The notes below the pieces were generated by a model. It saw only the letters and a program-made list of their open reading frames with translations, was not told where the DNA came from and did no database searches. Both the position numbers and the translations under genes were made by a program. A DNA stretch of 64,000 nucleotides, from positions 1 to 64,000 of the forward strand of contig NZ_PSNX01000008.1 in assembly GCF_002930615.1 (NCBI RefSeq), written 5' to 3'. How positions within the stretch are numbered: position 1 is the stretch's first letter; every line of letters starts with the position of its first letter. The stretch comes from Caldimonas caldifontis (GTDB lineage: Bacteria > Pseudomonadota > Gammaproteobacteria > Burkholderiales > Burkholderiaceae_C). This document shows, in pieces, positions 8,249-17,009 of this stretch.

Positions 8249-9936
8249 CGGTGCAGCGCGAGTCCAGCACCCTGCCCTGGGTGTGGCGCACGGGGGCGGC
8301 GTTTCTGCTGCTCAATGCACTGATCACCTTCGAGACCCTGTGGCCCGGCCCTTGGGTGCGCCCGGGCCTGCGCCTGTCGTTCGAGCTGTGCCTGGGCGTG
8401 CTTGTGCTGATGGCCTTCGTCGCCTGGCGAGGCCGTGCACCGGGCCCGCGGGCGCTGGCGACGCTCGCCGCGGGCTACACCGTGCTGGTGCTGATGCGCT
8501 ATGCCGACGTCACGGCCCCGGCGGTGTTCGGCCGCGACGTGAACCTCTACTGGGACGGACCGCATGTCGTCGAGGTCCTGCGCCTGGCGGCGCAGTCCTT
8601 GGGATGGCTGCCCGTGGTCGGCGCGCTGCTGGCCCTGGCCCTGGGGCTGGGCCTCGTCTGGCTGCTGTCGCGCTGGGCCCTCGGGCAACTCGCGCACAGC
8701 CTGCTCTGGCACCGTCCACGCCCCTGGCTGCTGGCCGTGGGATTGGGCTTGAGCGCCAGCTGGACCGTGCACCCCCATGTGCCCCAGGACACACGCTGGT
8801 TCTTTTCGTTGCCCGTGAGCCCGACGCTGGCCCGCCAGGCGGCCCTGCTGCCGGCGGCCTGGTCCACCCAGACCACCGAGACGCGCCTGTCACCCAGTCC
8901 GGCCTTCGACACCGACGTGATGCGCCTGCGCGGCGCGCCGGTGCTGCTGCTGTTTGCCGAAGCCTACGGTGCCACCACCTTCGACCACCCCCAGCATCGC
9001 GAGGCCCTGGCGCCCGCGCGCGAGGCGCTGGCCGACGCGCTGGCGGCGAGCGGCCGCCACGTGGTGTCGGCGCGCTACCGCTCGCCCACCTTCGGGGGCT
9101 CGTCCTGGCTGGCCCACGGGGCGCTGCTCACCGGCGTGGACACCCACAACCCGCGCGATCACGACCTGCTGCTCACCAGCCGCCGGCCGCACCTTGTGCA
9201 GCACTTCGCCCGCCACGGCTACCGTACGGTGGGCTGGATGCCGGGCCTGCAACGCCCCTGGCCCGAGGGGCGCTACTGGGGCTATGAACGCTATGCCGAT
9301 GCCGATGGCGTGGGCTACACCGGCCCCCACTTCGGCTACTGGCGCATCCCCGACCAGGCCGCGATGGCGCTGCTGCACACCCAGGAACTGGCCACCGAGG
9401 GCCCCGCGCGCTTCGTGGTCTTCCCCACCGTGACGAGCCATGCCCCGTTCCGGCCCGTGGCCCCGCTGCGCGACGACTGGACCGGGCTGCTGCAACCCAC
9501 CGCCTACCGCGACGACGAACTCCAGGCCGCACTGGCCGAGCCCGTGTCGTGGACACGCCCGACCGAGGCCTACCTGCAAAGCATGCGCTACACCCTGGGC
9601 TGGCTCGCGAGCTACCTGCGCGACCACGCGCCGGACGACCTGCTCACTCTCGTGGTGGGCGACCACCAGCCCATCGCCAGCGTGACCGGCCCGAATGCGT
9701 CCTGGGACGTGCCGGTGCACATCATCAGCCGCGATGCCGCTCTGCTGCAGCGCTTCGAGGCCGCAGGCTTCACGGCGGGCCTGGAGCCCTCGCCCCACAG
9801 CCTCGGGCCGCTGCACGCCTTGACGCCCCTGCTGCTGTCAGCCTTTGATGGCTGCGGCGGTCAGGCCGCCTGCCTGAGCGCCGGCCTCGCCGTCGAGCCG
9901 GGCGAGGATGTCGCCGGAGGGCGCGTCGTCCGGTAG
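8245..9936 (+). CDS. LTA synthase/sulfatase-fold membrane enzyme
   Basis: A 563-residue protein with four or five N-terminal membrane segments (about residues 12-185) and an extracytoplasmic alkaline-phosphatase-superfamily domain. Landmarks are LLLFAEAYGATT, where Glu239 is a likely metal ligand and Thr244 or Thr245 the likely nucleophile, TVTSHAPFRP, and LVVGDHQP with metal ligands Asp473-His474. This layout matches LtaS, OpgB and phosphoethanolamine-transferase relatives, which move phospho-alcohol groups from phospholipids to sugars or other acceptors outside the membrane. It is the last gene of the operon with the CDP-alcohol phosphotransferase. The final 32 residues are encoded antisense to the end of the FkbM gene, and may be a run-on tail. 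Confidence 0.8.
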   Translation: MTVQRESSTLPWVWRTGAAFLLLNALITFETLWPGPWVRPGLRLSFELCLGVLVLMAFVAWRGRAPGPRALATLAAGYTVLVLMRYADVTAPAVFGRDVNLYWDGPHVVEVLRLAAQSLGWLPVVGALLALALGLGLVWLLSRWALGQLAHSLLWHRPRPWLLAVGLGLSASWTVHPHVPQDTRWFFSLPVSPTLARQAALLPAAWSTQTTETRLSPSPAFDTDVMRLRGAPVLLLFAEAYGATTFDHPQHREALAPAREALADALAASGRHVVSARYRSPTFGGSSWLAHGALLTGVDTHNPRDHDLLLTSRRPHLVQHFARHGYRTVGWMPGLQRPWPEGRYWGYERYADADGVGYTGPHFGYWRIPDQAAMALLHTQELATEGPARFVVFPTVTSHAPFRPVAPLRDDWTGLLQPTAYRDDELQAALAEPVSWTRPTEAYLQSMRYTLGWLASYLRDHAPDDLLTLVVGDHQPIASVTGPNASWDVPVHIISRDAALLQRFEAAGFTAGLEPSPHSLGPLHALTPLLLSAFDGCGGQAACLSAGLAVEPGEDVAGGRVVR

Positions 9937-10632
9937 GCCGCGCAGCCAGGCCCGCATTGCATCGGCATCGAGCGCCACCTCGGGCTGCAGCCGCAGCTGC
10001 TCGCCCACGCTCCACTGGTAGCGGTAGCGCCCCAGGGCTTCCAGCCGGTCGATGCAGCCCAGGGCCAGGTCGCGCACGGGAGCCAGGAACTCGAAGGACA
10101 GCGCCGGCACCGGCTGGCTCAGGCCCTGCAGCACCTCCAGTTCGAAGCCTTCGACGTCGATCTTGATGAAGTCGGGCCGGCCATGCTGCGCCATCAGCGC
10201 ATCGAGCGTGGTCACCGGCACCACCGGCCCGGGCGACCAGCGCACGCCCTGGAACGAGGCGGTGGCCCCCGCGCGCTGCGCCCAGTCGGCCGACAGCGTG
10301 CTCACCGTGGGCGTGGCCTCGCTGGCCAGCAACTGCGCCTGACCGGCTTCGCGCCCCAGGGCCACCGGCAGCACCGTGACACCCGCATCGCGCGCAAACC
10401 AGCGCGACAGCAAGGCCACGAAATCGGGCTGCGGCTCCACCGCCACCACCCGCGCGCCCAGTGCGCGAAAGGCGCGCACCCGGTTGCCCGCATGCGCCCC
10501 CACATCGAAGGCCAGCCCACCGGCCGGCACCACGGGCGCATAGAAGCGCCGCAATTGCGCCGCACGCCACGGGATGCCGTGGTAGATGGCCAGCGATCGC
10601 AGGAGGCCCCAGGTGCGAGAAAAGAAAGGCAT
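9838..10632 (-). CDS. FkbM-family methyltransferase
   Basis: A 264-residue protein started at ATG 10632 (MPFFSRTWGLL). The Rossmann core shows FDVGAHAGNRVRAFRALG and VAVEPQPDFVALL, and the family hallmark FIKIDVEGFELEVLQGL lies about two thirds along. FkbM enzymes are O-methyltransferases of sugars and polyketides. The gene converges with the LTA-synthase-like gene and the two coding regions overlap by 99 bases at their 3' ends. Its start lies 37 bases from the divergent SNF2 helicase start. Whether it works with the neighbouring envelope cluster is unknown; the orientation shows it is a separate transcription unit. Confidence 0.85.
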   Translation of the reverse strand: MPFFSRTWGLLRSLAIYHGIPWRAAQLRRFYAPVVPAGGLAFDVGAHAGNRVRAFRALGARVVAVEPQPDFVALLSRWFARDAGVTVLPVALGREAGQAQLLASEATPTVSTLSADWAQRAGATASFQGVRWSPGPVVPVTTLDALMAQHGRPDFIKIDVEGFELEVLQGLSQPVPALSFEFLAPVRDLALGCIDRLEALGRYRYQWSVGEQLRLQPEVALDADAMRAWLRGLPDDAPSGDILARLDGEAGAQAGGLTAAAIKG

Positions 10633-10669
10633 GCGGCGATTGTGCTCGGCCGCCCGGCACAATCCCTCC

Positions 10670-13159
10670 ATGCCCCCATCACCTGCCGGCCTTGCGCCCG
10701 TCCCCGGCCATTTCCAGCCCCGCCTCACCCTCCAGACCCTGGGCCAGGGTGACGGCCTGCTGGGCCTGAGGCCCGAAGGGCCCTTCGGGCCGCGCGGTGA
10801 GCAGGTGACGGTGGCCTGGGTGGATTGGACCTACACGGTGGAGCCGCCCGGGGGGGGTGCGCCTTTGCGCTGGGAAGCGCCAGCGCCGACGCGGGCCCTG
10901 GGCCGGCGGGCCGAGCCGGTGGAGGTGCTGCGCGGTGCCTGGGGCGTGCAGGTGGCGATGGCGCGCGATGCCGTGGCCGAGGCCGATGCCATCGACGTGG
11001 TGCGCACCCTGGGCCTGCGGCCGCTGCCCGAGCAGGCGCTGCAATGGCGGCACCGCGAGGCGGCCGCGGGCGTGAGCGGGCCGCTGTGGAGCCTCGTGCA
11101 GGAAGCCCACTTCGCCGACCTGTGGGCCGACGAGGTGCCGCGCCTGCAGGCGATGGGTTGGCGGGTGGTGGTGCGGCCCGGCTTTGCGCACGAGAGCGTG
11201 CCTGTCACTGCGTGGCGCATGGTGATGGCGCCGGGCTCGGGTGAGCCCGCCCGCGAGCCGAAGGATTTTGCGCCGCAGGTGCCTTCGCTCGATCCGCTGG
11301 GCCTGCCGCGGCGCGAAGGCTCGTGGCTGCTGAGCCTGGGCGTGGAGGTCGATGGCCAGACGCTGGACCTGGCCCCCCTGGTGGCCGACCTGCTGCGCCG
11401 CGACAAGCGCTGGCTGCATGCCGAGGAGATCGCCGCGATCGACGACGCAGCGCGCATCCGGCTGCGCGCGCCCGGAGGCCGGCGCATCGAGATGCCGGCC
11501 GCGCCGCTGAAGGCCATCGTGGGGGCCATGGTGGACCTGTTGGTGGACCGCGATGTGGAAGAGGGCCCGCTGGTGCTGTCGGCCTGGGACGCCCACCGCA
11601 TCGAGTCCCTGCAGGCGCAGCGTGCGGGCGCAGACGGGGCCTGGGCGCTGCAGGGCGACACGGGCCTGGCGCAACTGGCCCAGCGCCTGCGCGACAGCGG
11701 CGGCCTGCGTCCCGTGCCGCCGCCCACGGGCCTGGGCCTCACATTGCGGCCCTATCAGCTGCAGGGCCTGGCCTGGCTGCAATACCTGCGCGAGCAGCGC
11801 CTGGCGGGCATCCTGGCCGACGACATGGGCCTGGGCAAGACGGCACAGACCCTCGCCCACCTGCTGGTCGAGCAACAGGCCGGGCGGCTGGACGTGCCCG
11901 CGCTCGTGGTGCTGCCCACCTCGCTGCTCTTCAACTGGCGCGCCGAGGCGCGGCGCATCGCGCCCGCCTTGCGGGTGCTGGTGCTGCACGGCGCACAGCG
12001 CCACCGCCACTTCGAGCGCTTGGCCGACCACGACCTGGTGCTCACCACCTACCCCCTGCTGTGGCGCGACATCGACACGCTCGCCGGGCAGGCGTTCCAC
12101 ACCGTGATCCTCGACGAGGCCCAGACGGTGAAGAACGCCGGCAGCCGCGCCGCACGCGCGCTGCGCCGCCTGCGCTCGCGCCACCGCCTGGCGCTCACCG
12201 GCACGCCGCTGGAAAACCACCTGGGCGATCTCTGGGCGCATTTCGATTTCCTGATGCCCGGCTTCCTGGGCGACGCACGCCATTTCGTGCGGCACTGGCG
12301 CAAGCCCATCGAGACCCACGGCGAGACGCTGCGCGCCCAGTTGCTGGCCCAGCGCGTGCGGCCCTTCATCCTGCGCCGCCGCAAGGACGACGTGGCGCCC
12401 GAGCTGCCGCCCAAGACCGAGGTGATCCGCCGCGTGGCGCTGCAGGGCCGCCAGCGCGAGCTGTACGAAAGCGTGCGCGTGGCGGCCGACGAGCAGGTGC
12501 GTCGCGCACTCAAGCGCAGCGGCTTCGACGGCGCACAGATCAGCATCCTCGATGCCCTGCTCAAGCTGCGCCAGGCCTGCAACGACCCGCGTCTGCTCAA
12601 GCGCGTACACCCCGGGGAGGTGCCGCCGGAGAGCGCCAAGCGCGAATGGCTGCGCGAAATGCTGCCCGAGCTGATCGACGAAGGGCGCCGCGTGCTGCTG
12701 TTCTCGCAGTTCACCGAGATGCTGGGCCTGATCGAGGAAGACCTGGCCGCGCTGCACCTGCCCTGGGTGAGCCTGACCGGCGACACCCCACCCGCGCAGC
12801 GCGGCGAGGTGGTGCGCCGCTTCCAGGACCGCGAGGTGCCGCTGATGCTGCTCAGCCTCAAGGCCGGCGGCGTGGGCCTGAACCTCACCGCGGCCGACAC
12901 GGTGATCCATGTGGACCCGTGGTGGAACCCGGCCGTGGAAGAGCAGGCCACGGCGCGCGCCCACCGCATCGGCCAGGACCAGCCGGTGTTCGTCTACAAG
13001 CTCGTGGCCGAGGGCAGCATCGAGGAGCGCATGCTCGCCTTGCAGGCGCGCAAGACGGCGCTCGCCGAAGGCGTGCTGGGGCGTGATGCCGCCGAGGCCG
13101 CCAAGTTCGGCCCTGACGACCTCGAAGGTTTGCTGGCGCCTCTTCCCGCGGACCTCTGA
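10670..13159 (+). CDS. SNF2-family DEAD/DEAH helicase (HepA/RapA-like ATPase)
   Basis: An 829-residue Swi2/Snf2 ATPase from ATG 10670. The helicase core is complete: GILADDMGLGKT with Walker Lys390, the ILDEAQ box at 482-485, LTGTPLENHLGDLWA (motif III), LLFSQFTEML, LSLKAGGVGLNL (motif V) and the Arg-finger motif ATARAHRIGQ (VI). The first 350 residues form a lineage-specific N-terminal region without a recognisable zinc finger. Bacterial members move along duplex DNA and remodel stalled RNA polymerase or protein-DNA complexes. A metallophosphoesterase gene follows 13 bases later, probably in the same transcript. No restriction or defence genes adjoin it, so a housekeeping role is more likely than a phage-defence one. 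Confidence 0.92.
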   Translation: MPPSPAGLAPVPGHFQPRLTLQTLGQGDGLLGLRPEGPFGPRGEQVTVAWVDWTYTVEPPGGGAPLRWEAPAPTRALGRRAEPVEVLRGAWGVQVAMARDAVAEADAIDVVRTLGLRPLPEQALQWRHREAAAGVSGPLWSLVQEAHFADLWADEVPRLQAMGWRVVVRPGFAHESVPVTAWRMVMAPGSGEPAREPKDFAPQVPSLDPLGLPRREGSWLLSLGVEVDGQTLDLAPLVADLLRRDKRWLHAEEIAAIDDAARIRLRAPGGRRIEMPAAPLKAIVGAMVDLLVDRDVEEGPLVLSAWDAHRIESLQAQRAGADGAWALQGDTGLAQLAQRLRDSGGLRPVPPPTGLGLTLRPYQLQGLAWLQYLREQRLAGILADDMGLGKTAQTLAHLLVEQQAGRLDVPALVVLPTSLLFNWRAEARRIAPALRVLVLHGAQRHRHFERLADHDLVLTTYPLLWRDIDTLAGQAFHTVILDEAQTVKNAGSRAARALRRLRSRHRLALTGTPLENHLGDLWAHFDFLMPGFLGDARHFVRHWRKPIETHGETLRAQLLAQRVRPFILRRRKDDVAPELPPKTEVIRRVALQGRQRELYESVRVAADEQVRRALKRSGFDGAQISILDALLKLRQACNDPRLLKRVHPGEVPPESAKREWLREMLPELIDEGRRVLLFSQFTEMLGLIEEDLAALHLPWVSLTGDTPPAQRGEVVRRFQDREVPLMLLSLKAGGVGLNLTAADTVIHVDPWWNPAVEEQATARAHRIGQDQPVFVYKLVAEGSIEERMLALQARKTALAEGVLGRDAAEAAKFGPDDLEGLLAPLPADL

Positions 13160-13172
13160 GTAGACTGCCGCG

Positions 13173-14018
13173 ATGCGATTGCAACTGCTGTCCGACCTTC
13201 ACCTCGAGAACGACCCGGGCTTTGTGCCGCAAGCTGCGCCGGGCGCCGACCTGCTCGTGCTGGCCGGCGACGTGGGCTCCTACCAGGCCGGCTCGCGCCT
13301 GGACGAACCCGACTTCGGGCTGCGGCGCTTTTCGCCGCGCCACGGCCCCTGGGGCACGGTGCTCTACGTGCCGGGCAACCACGAATACGACGGCCTGGAA
13401 CACGACGAGGCCCACGCCCGGCTGCAGGAGGCCTGCGCGCGGCTGGGCCTCACCTGGCTGGAACGCGAGACGGTGGTGATCGATGGCGTGCGTTTCGTGG
13501 GCACCACGCTGTGGACCGATTTCGAAGCCCTGGTGGACCCGCTGGCCGACGTGACACGCCAGCACCAGCAGCGCGAGAAGGCCCACCGCGCCGCGAACTT
13601 CTACCTGCGCAAGAACACCAGCCTGCGCGGCGGCCAGCCCCGCCTCGCCGAGGACCTCGCCGAACTCGGGCGCGAGTGCCAGCACTGGCTGCGAGACGCC
13701 CTGGCCACGCCCTTCGACGGCCCCACGGTGGCGGTGACGCACTTTGCGCCCTCGCTGCGCAGCGCCGACCCACGCTATGGCCTCGTGCCGGGCACGGCGG
13801 GCTTCTGCAATGCGCTGGATGACCTGCTGCCCCACGCCCAGCTCTGGATGCACGGCCATCTGCACTGCCCGGTCGACTACACGGTCGAGGGCACGCACGG
13901 CGGGCGGGCGTGGCGCTGCCGCGTGGTGGCCAACCCGCTGGGCTATGCCCACAAGGGCGAACAGGCGGGGTTCCGGGCGGGCTGGACCGTGGAGGTGCCG
14001 GCTGCCGCTATACTTTGA
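13173..14018 (+). CDS. Calcineurin-like metallophosphoesterase
   Basis: A 281-residue cytosolic protein starting at ATG 13173. The five metallophosphoesterase motifs are seen in order: DLHLE near the N-terminus, LAGDVG, PGNHEYDG (GNHE), VTHFAPS and MHGHLHCPVDY (GHLH). These hold a two-metal centre that hydrolyses phosphomonoesters, phosphodiesters or nucleotides; the substrate of this branch is unknown. It follows the SNF2 ATPase gene with 13 bases between. The SAM-II riboswitch of metX begins immediately after its stop codon. Confidence 0.88.
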   Translation: MRLQLLSDLHLENDPGFVPQAAPGADLLVLAGDVGSYQAGSRLDEPDFGLRRFSPRHGPWGTVLYVPGNHEYDGLEHDEAHARLQEACARLGLTWLERETVVIDGVRFVGTTLWTDFEALVDPLADVTRQHQQREKAHRAANFYLRKNTSLRGGQPRLAEDLAELGRECQHWLRDALATPFDGPTVAVTHFAPSLRSADPRYGLVPGTAGFCNALDDLLPHAQLWMHGHLHCPVDYTVEGTHGGRAWRCRVVANPLGYAHKGEQAGFRAGWTVEVPAAAIL

Positions 14019-14021
14019 GGC

Positions 14022-14076
14022 ATAGCGCCGATTTGTTCCGGCTTGCGGGCGCTCTAGAAATGCAGCTAAAGGGGGC
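14022..14076 (+). promoter_or_regulatory. SAM-II riboswitch aptamer upstream of metX
   Basis: The stretch aligns almost base for base with the SAM-II (SAM-alpha) consensus. Stem P1 is AGCGCC (14024-14029) pairing with GGCGCT (14048-14053). The loop starts GATTTG, and the conserved 3' strand AAATGCAGCTAAA is followed by a G run (14071-14075) able to pair with the CC of the P1 loop to close the H-type pseudoknot. SAM-II elements are known mainly from Alphaproteobacteria upstream of methionine and SAM genes, including metX. Binding of SAM should lower metX-metW expression. Position directly before metX is independent support. Confidence 0.92.
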
Positions 14077-14082
14077 ACGGCG

Positions 14083-14123
14083 ACCCGGCCTCACCTTCAG
14101 CGTGACGCCGGGTTTGTTGTTCT
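14083..14123 (+). terminator. Intrinsic-terminator-like hairpin between SAM-II and metX
   Basis: ACCCGGC (14083-14089) pairs with GCCGGGT (14107-14113). Inside it TCAC can pair with GTGA across a 7-base loop, giving a long, nearly continuous stem. The sequence TTGTTGTT follows. It starts seven bases after the aptamer's G run and ends before the metX ATG at 14131, so it is well placed as a transcription-attenuation expression platform. It could instead act only as a leader hairpin. The assignment is structural inference. Confidence 0.6.
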
Positions 14124-14130
14124 GGGCCCC

Positions 14131-15267
14131 ATGACATCCATATCGATCGGACACGTCGTCCCGCAGTCCCTGCACTTCGCCGAGCCGCTGCCGCTGCGCA
14201 GCGGGGCGGTGCTGGCCGACTACACCCTCGTCTACGAAACCTACGGCACGCTCAACGCCAGCAAGAGCAATGCCGTGCTCGTGTGCCATGCGCTCAATGC
14301 CTCGCACCACGTGGCCGGCACCTACGAAGGCCAGGAGCGCAGCGAAGGCTGGTGGGACAACCTCGTGGGCCCCGGCAAGCCGCTGGACACCGACCGCTTC
14401 TTCGTGATCGGCGTGAACAACCCCGGCTCCTGCTTCGGCTCCACCGGACCGATGCACACCAACCCCGCGACCGGCCAGCCCTATGGCGCCGACTTCCCCG
14501 TGGTGACGGTGGAGGACTGGGTCGATGCGCAGGCCCGGCTGCTCGACCGCCTGGGCATCGAGCAACTGGCCGCGGTGATGGGCGGCAGCCTGGGCGGCAT
14601 GCAGGCCCTGGCCTGGACGCTGCGCTATCCGCAGCGCGTGCGTCACTGCATCGCGGTGGCCACCGCGCCCAACCTGTCGGCGCAGAACATCGCCTTCAAC
14701 GAGGTCGCCCGCCGCGCCATCATTTCCGACCCCGACTTCCACGACGGCCACTACCAGCGCCACGGCGTGATCCCCAGGCGCGGCCTGCGCGTGGCACGCA
14801 TGATCGGCCACATCACCTACCTCAGCGACGACGTGATGGAGCAGAAGTTCGGCCGCCAGCTGCGGGCTGCCGAACTGGGCTACAGCACGCAGGACATCGA
14901 GTTCCAGATCGAGAGCTACCTGCGCTACCAGGGCGACAAGTTCAGCGAATACTTCGACGCCAACACCTACCTGCTCATCACCCGCGCGCTCGACTACTTC
15001 GACCCGGCCCGCGACCACGGCGGTGACCTCACCCGCACGATGGCCGCGGCGACGGCGAAGTTCCTCGTGGTGAGCTTCACCACCGACTGGCGCTTCTCGC
15101 CTGCGCGCTCGCGCGAGATTGTCAAGGCGCTGGTGGACAACCGCCACGAGGTGAGCTACGCGGAGATCGATGCCCCCCATGGCCACGATGCCTTCCTGCT
15201 CGACGACGCGCGCTACCACGGGGTGGTGCGCGCCTACTACGAGCGCATCGCGAAGGAGCTGGCATGA
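14131..15267 (+). CDS. metX: Homoserine O-acyltransferase (acetyl- or succinyl-transferring)
   Basis: A 378-residue alpha/beta-hydrolase-fold enzyme that activates homoserine by O-acylation, the first committed step of methionine synthesis. Family marks are [22 protein letters not shown], the nucleophile elbow [10 protein letters not shown] with Ser153, FTTDWRFSP with the catalytic Asp, and [11 protein letters not shown] with the catalytic His. The start is the ATG at 14131, after the riboswitch and terminator hairpin; the ribosome site is weak. metW overlaps its 3' end by four bases. Many proteobacterial MetX proteins with a MetW partner use succinyl-CoA, so the acyl donor should not be assumed from the name. 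Confidence 0.95.
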   Translation: MTSISIGHVVPQSLHFAEPLPLRSGAVLADYTLVYETYGTLNASKSNAVLVCHALNASHHVAGTYEGQERSEGWWDNLVGPGKPLDTDRFFVIGVNNPGSCFGSTGPMHTNPATGQPYGADFPVVTVEDWVDAQARLLDRLGIEQLAAVMGGSLGGMQALAWTLRYPQRVRHCIAVATAPNLSAQNIAFNEVARRAIISDPDFHDGHYQRHGVIPRRGLRVARMIGHITYLSDDVMEQKFGRQLRAAELGYSTQDIEFQIESYLRYQGDKFSEYFDANTYLLITRALDYFDPARDHGGDLTRTMAAATAKFLVVSFTTDWRFSPARSREIVKALVDNRHEVSYAEIDAPHGHDAFLLDDARYHGVVRAYYERIAKELA

Positions 15268-15848
15268 GCGAAAGGAAAGACCTGGAGCTGATCGCCGAGC
15301 TGGTGCCCGCGGGCTCGCGCGTGCTCGACCTGGGCTGCGGCGGCGGCGAGCTGCTGGCGCTGCTGCGCGACCGCAAGGGCTGCACCGGCTATGGTGTGGA
15401 GATCGATGACACCAAGCTGCTGGCCTGCGTGCAGCGTGGCGTGAACGTCCTCCAGCTCAACCTCGAGGAGGGGCTGGCAATGTTCGAGGATGCGAGCTTC
15501 GACGTGGTGCTCCAGCTCGACAGCCTGCAGCACATCCGCAACACCGAGACCATGCTGCGCGAGACCGCGCGCGTGGGCCGCATCGGCATCGTGAGCTTCC
15601 CCAACTTCGCGCACTGGCCCAACCGCCTGCAGGTGGCCCTGGGCCGCATGCCGGTCACGCGCGTGCTGCCCTACGAGTGGTACGACACGCCCAACATCCG
15701 CGTGGGCACCTATGCCGACTTCGAGGTGCTGGCGCGCAAGAACGGCCTGCAGGTGCTGGACGCTTTCGGCATCCAGGGCGGGCGCGTGGTGCGACGCCGG
15801 CCCAACCTGATGGCCAGCGTCGCGGTGTTCAAGTTCACGCGCGGGTGA
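15264..15848 (+). CDS. metW: Methionine biosynthesis protein MetW
   Basis: A 194-residue methyltransferase-fold protein with [12 protein letters not shown] (motif I), the family block [12 protein letters not shown] and [19 protein letters not shown]. MetW is encoded with MetX in many proteobacteria and is needed for, or stimulates, homoserine acylation. The ATG at 15264 overlaps the metX stop by four bases, so both are controlled by the SAM-II element. It converges on the Bug receptor gene with nine bases between. Confidence 0.93.
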   Translation: MSERKDLELIAELVPAGSRVLDLGCGGGELLALLRDRKGCTGYGVEIDDTKLLACVQRGVNVLQLNLEEGLAMFEDASFDVVLQLDSLQHIRNTETMLRETARVGRIGIVSFPNFAHWPNRLQVALGRMPVTRVLPYEWYDTPNIRVGTYADFEVLARKNGLQVLDAFGIQGGRVVRRRPNLMASVAVFKFTRG

Positions 15849-15857
15849 ACGTCGGCC

Positions 15858-16844
15858 TCAGTCCACCGTGGCGCCCGAGGCCTTCACGACCGGCGCCCAC
15901 TTGGCCACTTCGGCCTTGATGAACTTGTCGTAGGCCGCCGGCGACATCGGGCTGGCCACGGCGCCCAGTTCGGCCAGGCGCTTTTGCACGTCGGGCAGGG
16001 CCAGGGCCTTGTTCACCTCGGCGTTGAGCTTGTCGACGATGGCCTTGGGCGTGCCCTTGGGGGCATTCAGGCCGAACCACGACTGCACGTCATAGCCCGG
16101 CACGCCGGCTTCGGCCAGGGTGGGCACGTCGGGTGCGGCGGCCGAGCGTTGCGCGCTGGTCACGGCCAGGGCACGCAGCTTGCCGCCTTGCACGTGGGGC
16201 AGGGCCGAGGGCATGTTGTCGAACATGCTCTGCACCTGGCCGCCGATCAGGTCGGAGATGGCCGGCGCGCTGCCGCGGTAGGGCACGTGGGTCATGTCCA
16301 CGCCAGTCATCTGCTTGAAGAGTTCGCCCGACAGGTGGATGGACGAGCCGTTGCCCGACGAGGCAAAGGTGACCTTGCCCGGGTTGGCCTTGGCGTAGGC
16401 GATGTACTCCTGCACGTTCTTCACCGGCACGCTGGGATGCACCACCAGCAGGTTGGGCACCTTGGCGAACAGGGCCACGGCGTCCATGCCGTTGGCGAAG
16501 TCGTAGCCCGGCTTGGCGAACAGGCTCATGTTGATGGTGTTGGCCACCGAGCTCGCGTAGAGCGTGTAGCCGTCGGCATCGGCCCGGGCCACGGCCTGGG
16601 CGCCCAGGTTGCTGCCGGCGCCGGCCCGGTTCTCGATGATGAACTGCTGGCCCATCGACTCGGACAGCTTCTGGGCCACCAGGCGGGCGATCACGTCGGT
16701 GGTGCCGCCGGCGGCAAAGCCCACCACCACGCGCACGGGCTTGGTGGGGTAATTGGCTTGGGCGAAGAGGCCACCAGAGACGGCCAGCAGCGCGGCGCCA
16801 GCCAGGAGCTTGAGGGTGGGACGCTTGGACAGGGAGGGTTTCAT
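15858..16844 (-). CDS. Bug-family (TctC-like) periplasmic solute-binding protein
   Basis: A 328-residue exported protein with a signal peptide ending GGLFAQA. The Bug fold signature follows: YPTKPVRVVVGFAAGGTTDV, then NRAGAGSNLGAQAV, VPYRGSAPAISDLIGGQVQ and VPTLAEAGVPGYDV. Bug receptors are greatly expanded in Burkholderiales and bind carboxylates, nicotinate and similar small acids. No tctA or tctB transporter genes are adjacent, which is usual for orphan Bug genes. The start at ATG 16844 is preceded by a GAGAGGAAAG ribosome site. Ligand unknown. Confidence 0.92.
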   Translation of the reverse strand: MKPSLSKRPTLKLLAGAALLAVSGGLFAQANYPTKPVRVVVGFAAGGTTDVIARLVAQKLSESMGQQFIIENRAGAGSNLGAQAVARADADGYTLYASSVANTINMSLFAKPGYDFANGMDAVALFAKVPNLLVVHPSVPVKNVQEYIAYAKANPGKVTFASSGNGSSIHLSGELFKQMTGVDMTHVPYRGSAPAISDLIGGQVQSMFDNMPSALPHVQGGKLRALAVTSAQRSAAAPDVPTLAEAGVPGYDVQSWFGLNAPKGTPKAIVDKLNAEVNKALALPDVQKRLAELGAVASPMSPAAYDKFIKAEVAKWAPVVKASGATVD

Positions 16845-16969
16845 GGACGGCTTTCCTCTCGGGTTCACACAGGGAAGACAGGTGGAAACCCTGATTGGAG
16901 GGGCTGCACGTCGGGTTGCTGCTAAGTAATTCCCGAACAATTGGGCGTTAATCGCGCAAACGGCGTGTG

Positions 16970-16990
16970 CCGGCCCGCTGTGCAGGCCGG
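16970..16990 (-). terminator. Weak terminator-like hairpin after the Mrr-like gene
   Basis: CCGGCC (16970-16975) pairs with GGCCGG (16985-16990) across nine bases, 20 to 40 bases beyond the stop of the leftward membrane Mrr-like gene. There is no strong T run on the minus strand, so it may merely be GC-rich palindromic sequence. Confidence 0.25.
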
Positions 16991-17009
16991 ACGGGAGGAG
17001 GAACGGGGG

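Noticed and set aside
10586-10669. A longer N-terminus for the SNF2 protein
   Set aside because: It would run antisense through the FkbM start region. ATG 10670 gives a sensible start and leaves a divergent promoter gap.
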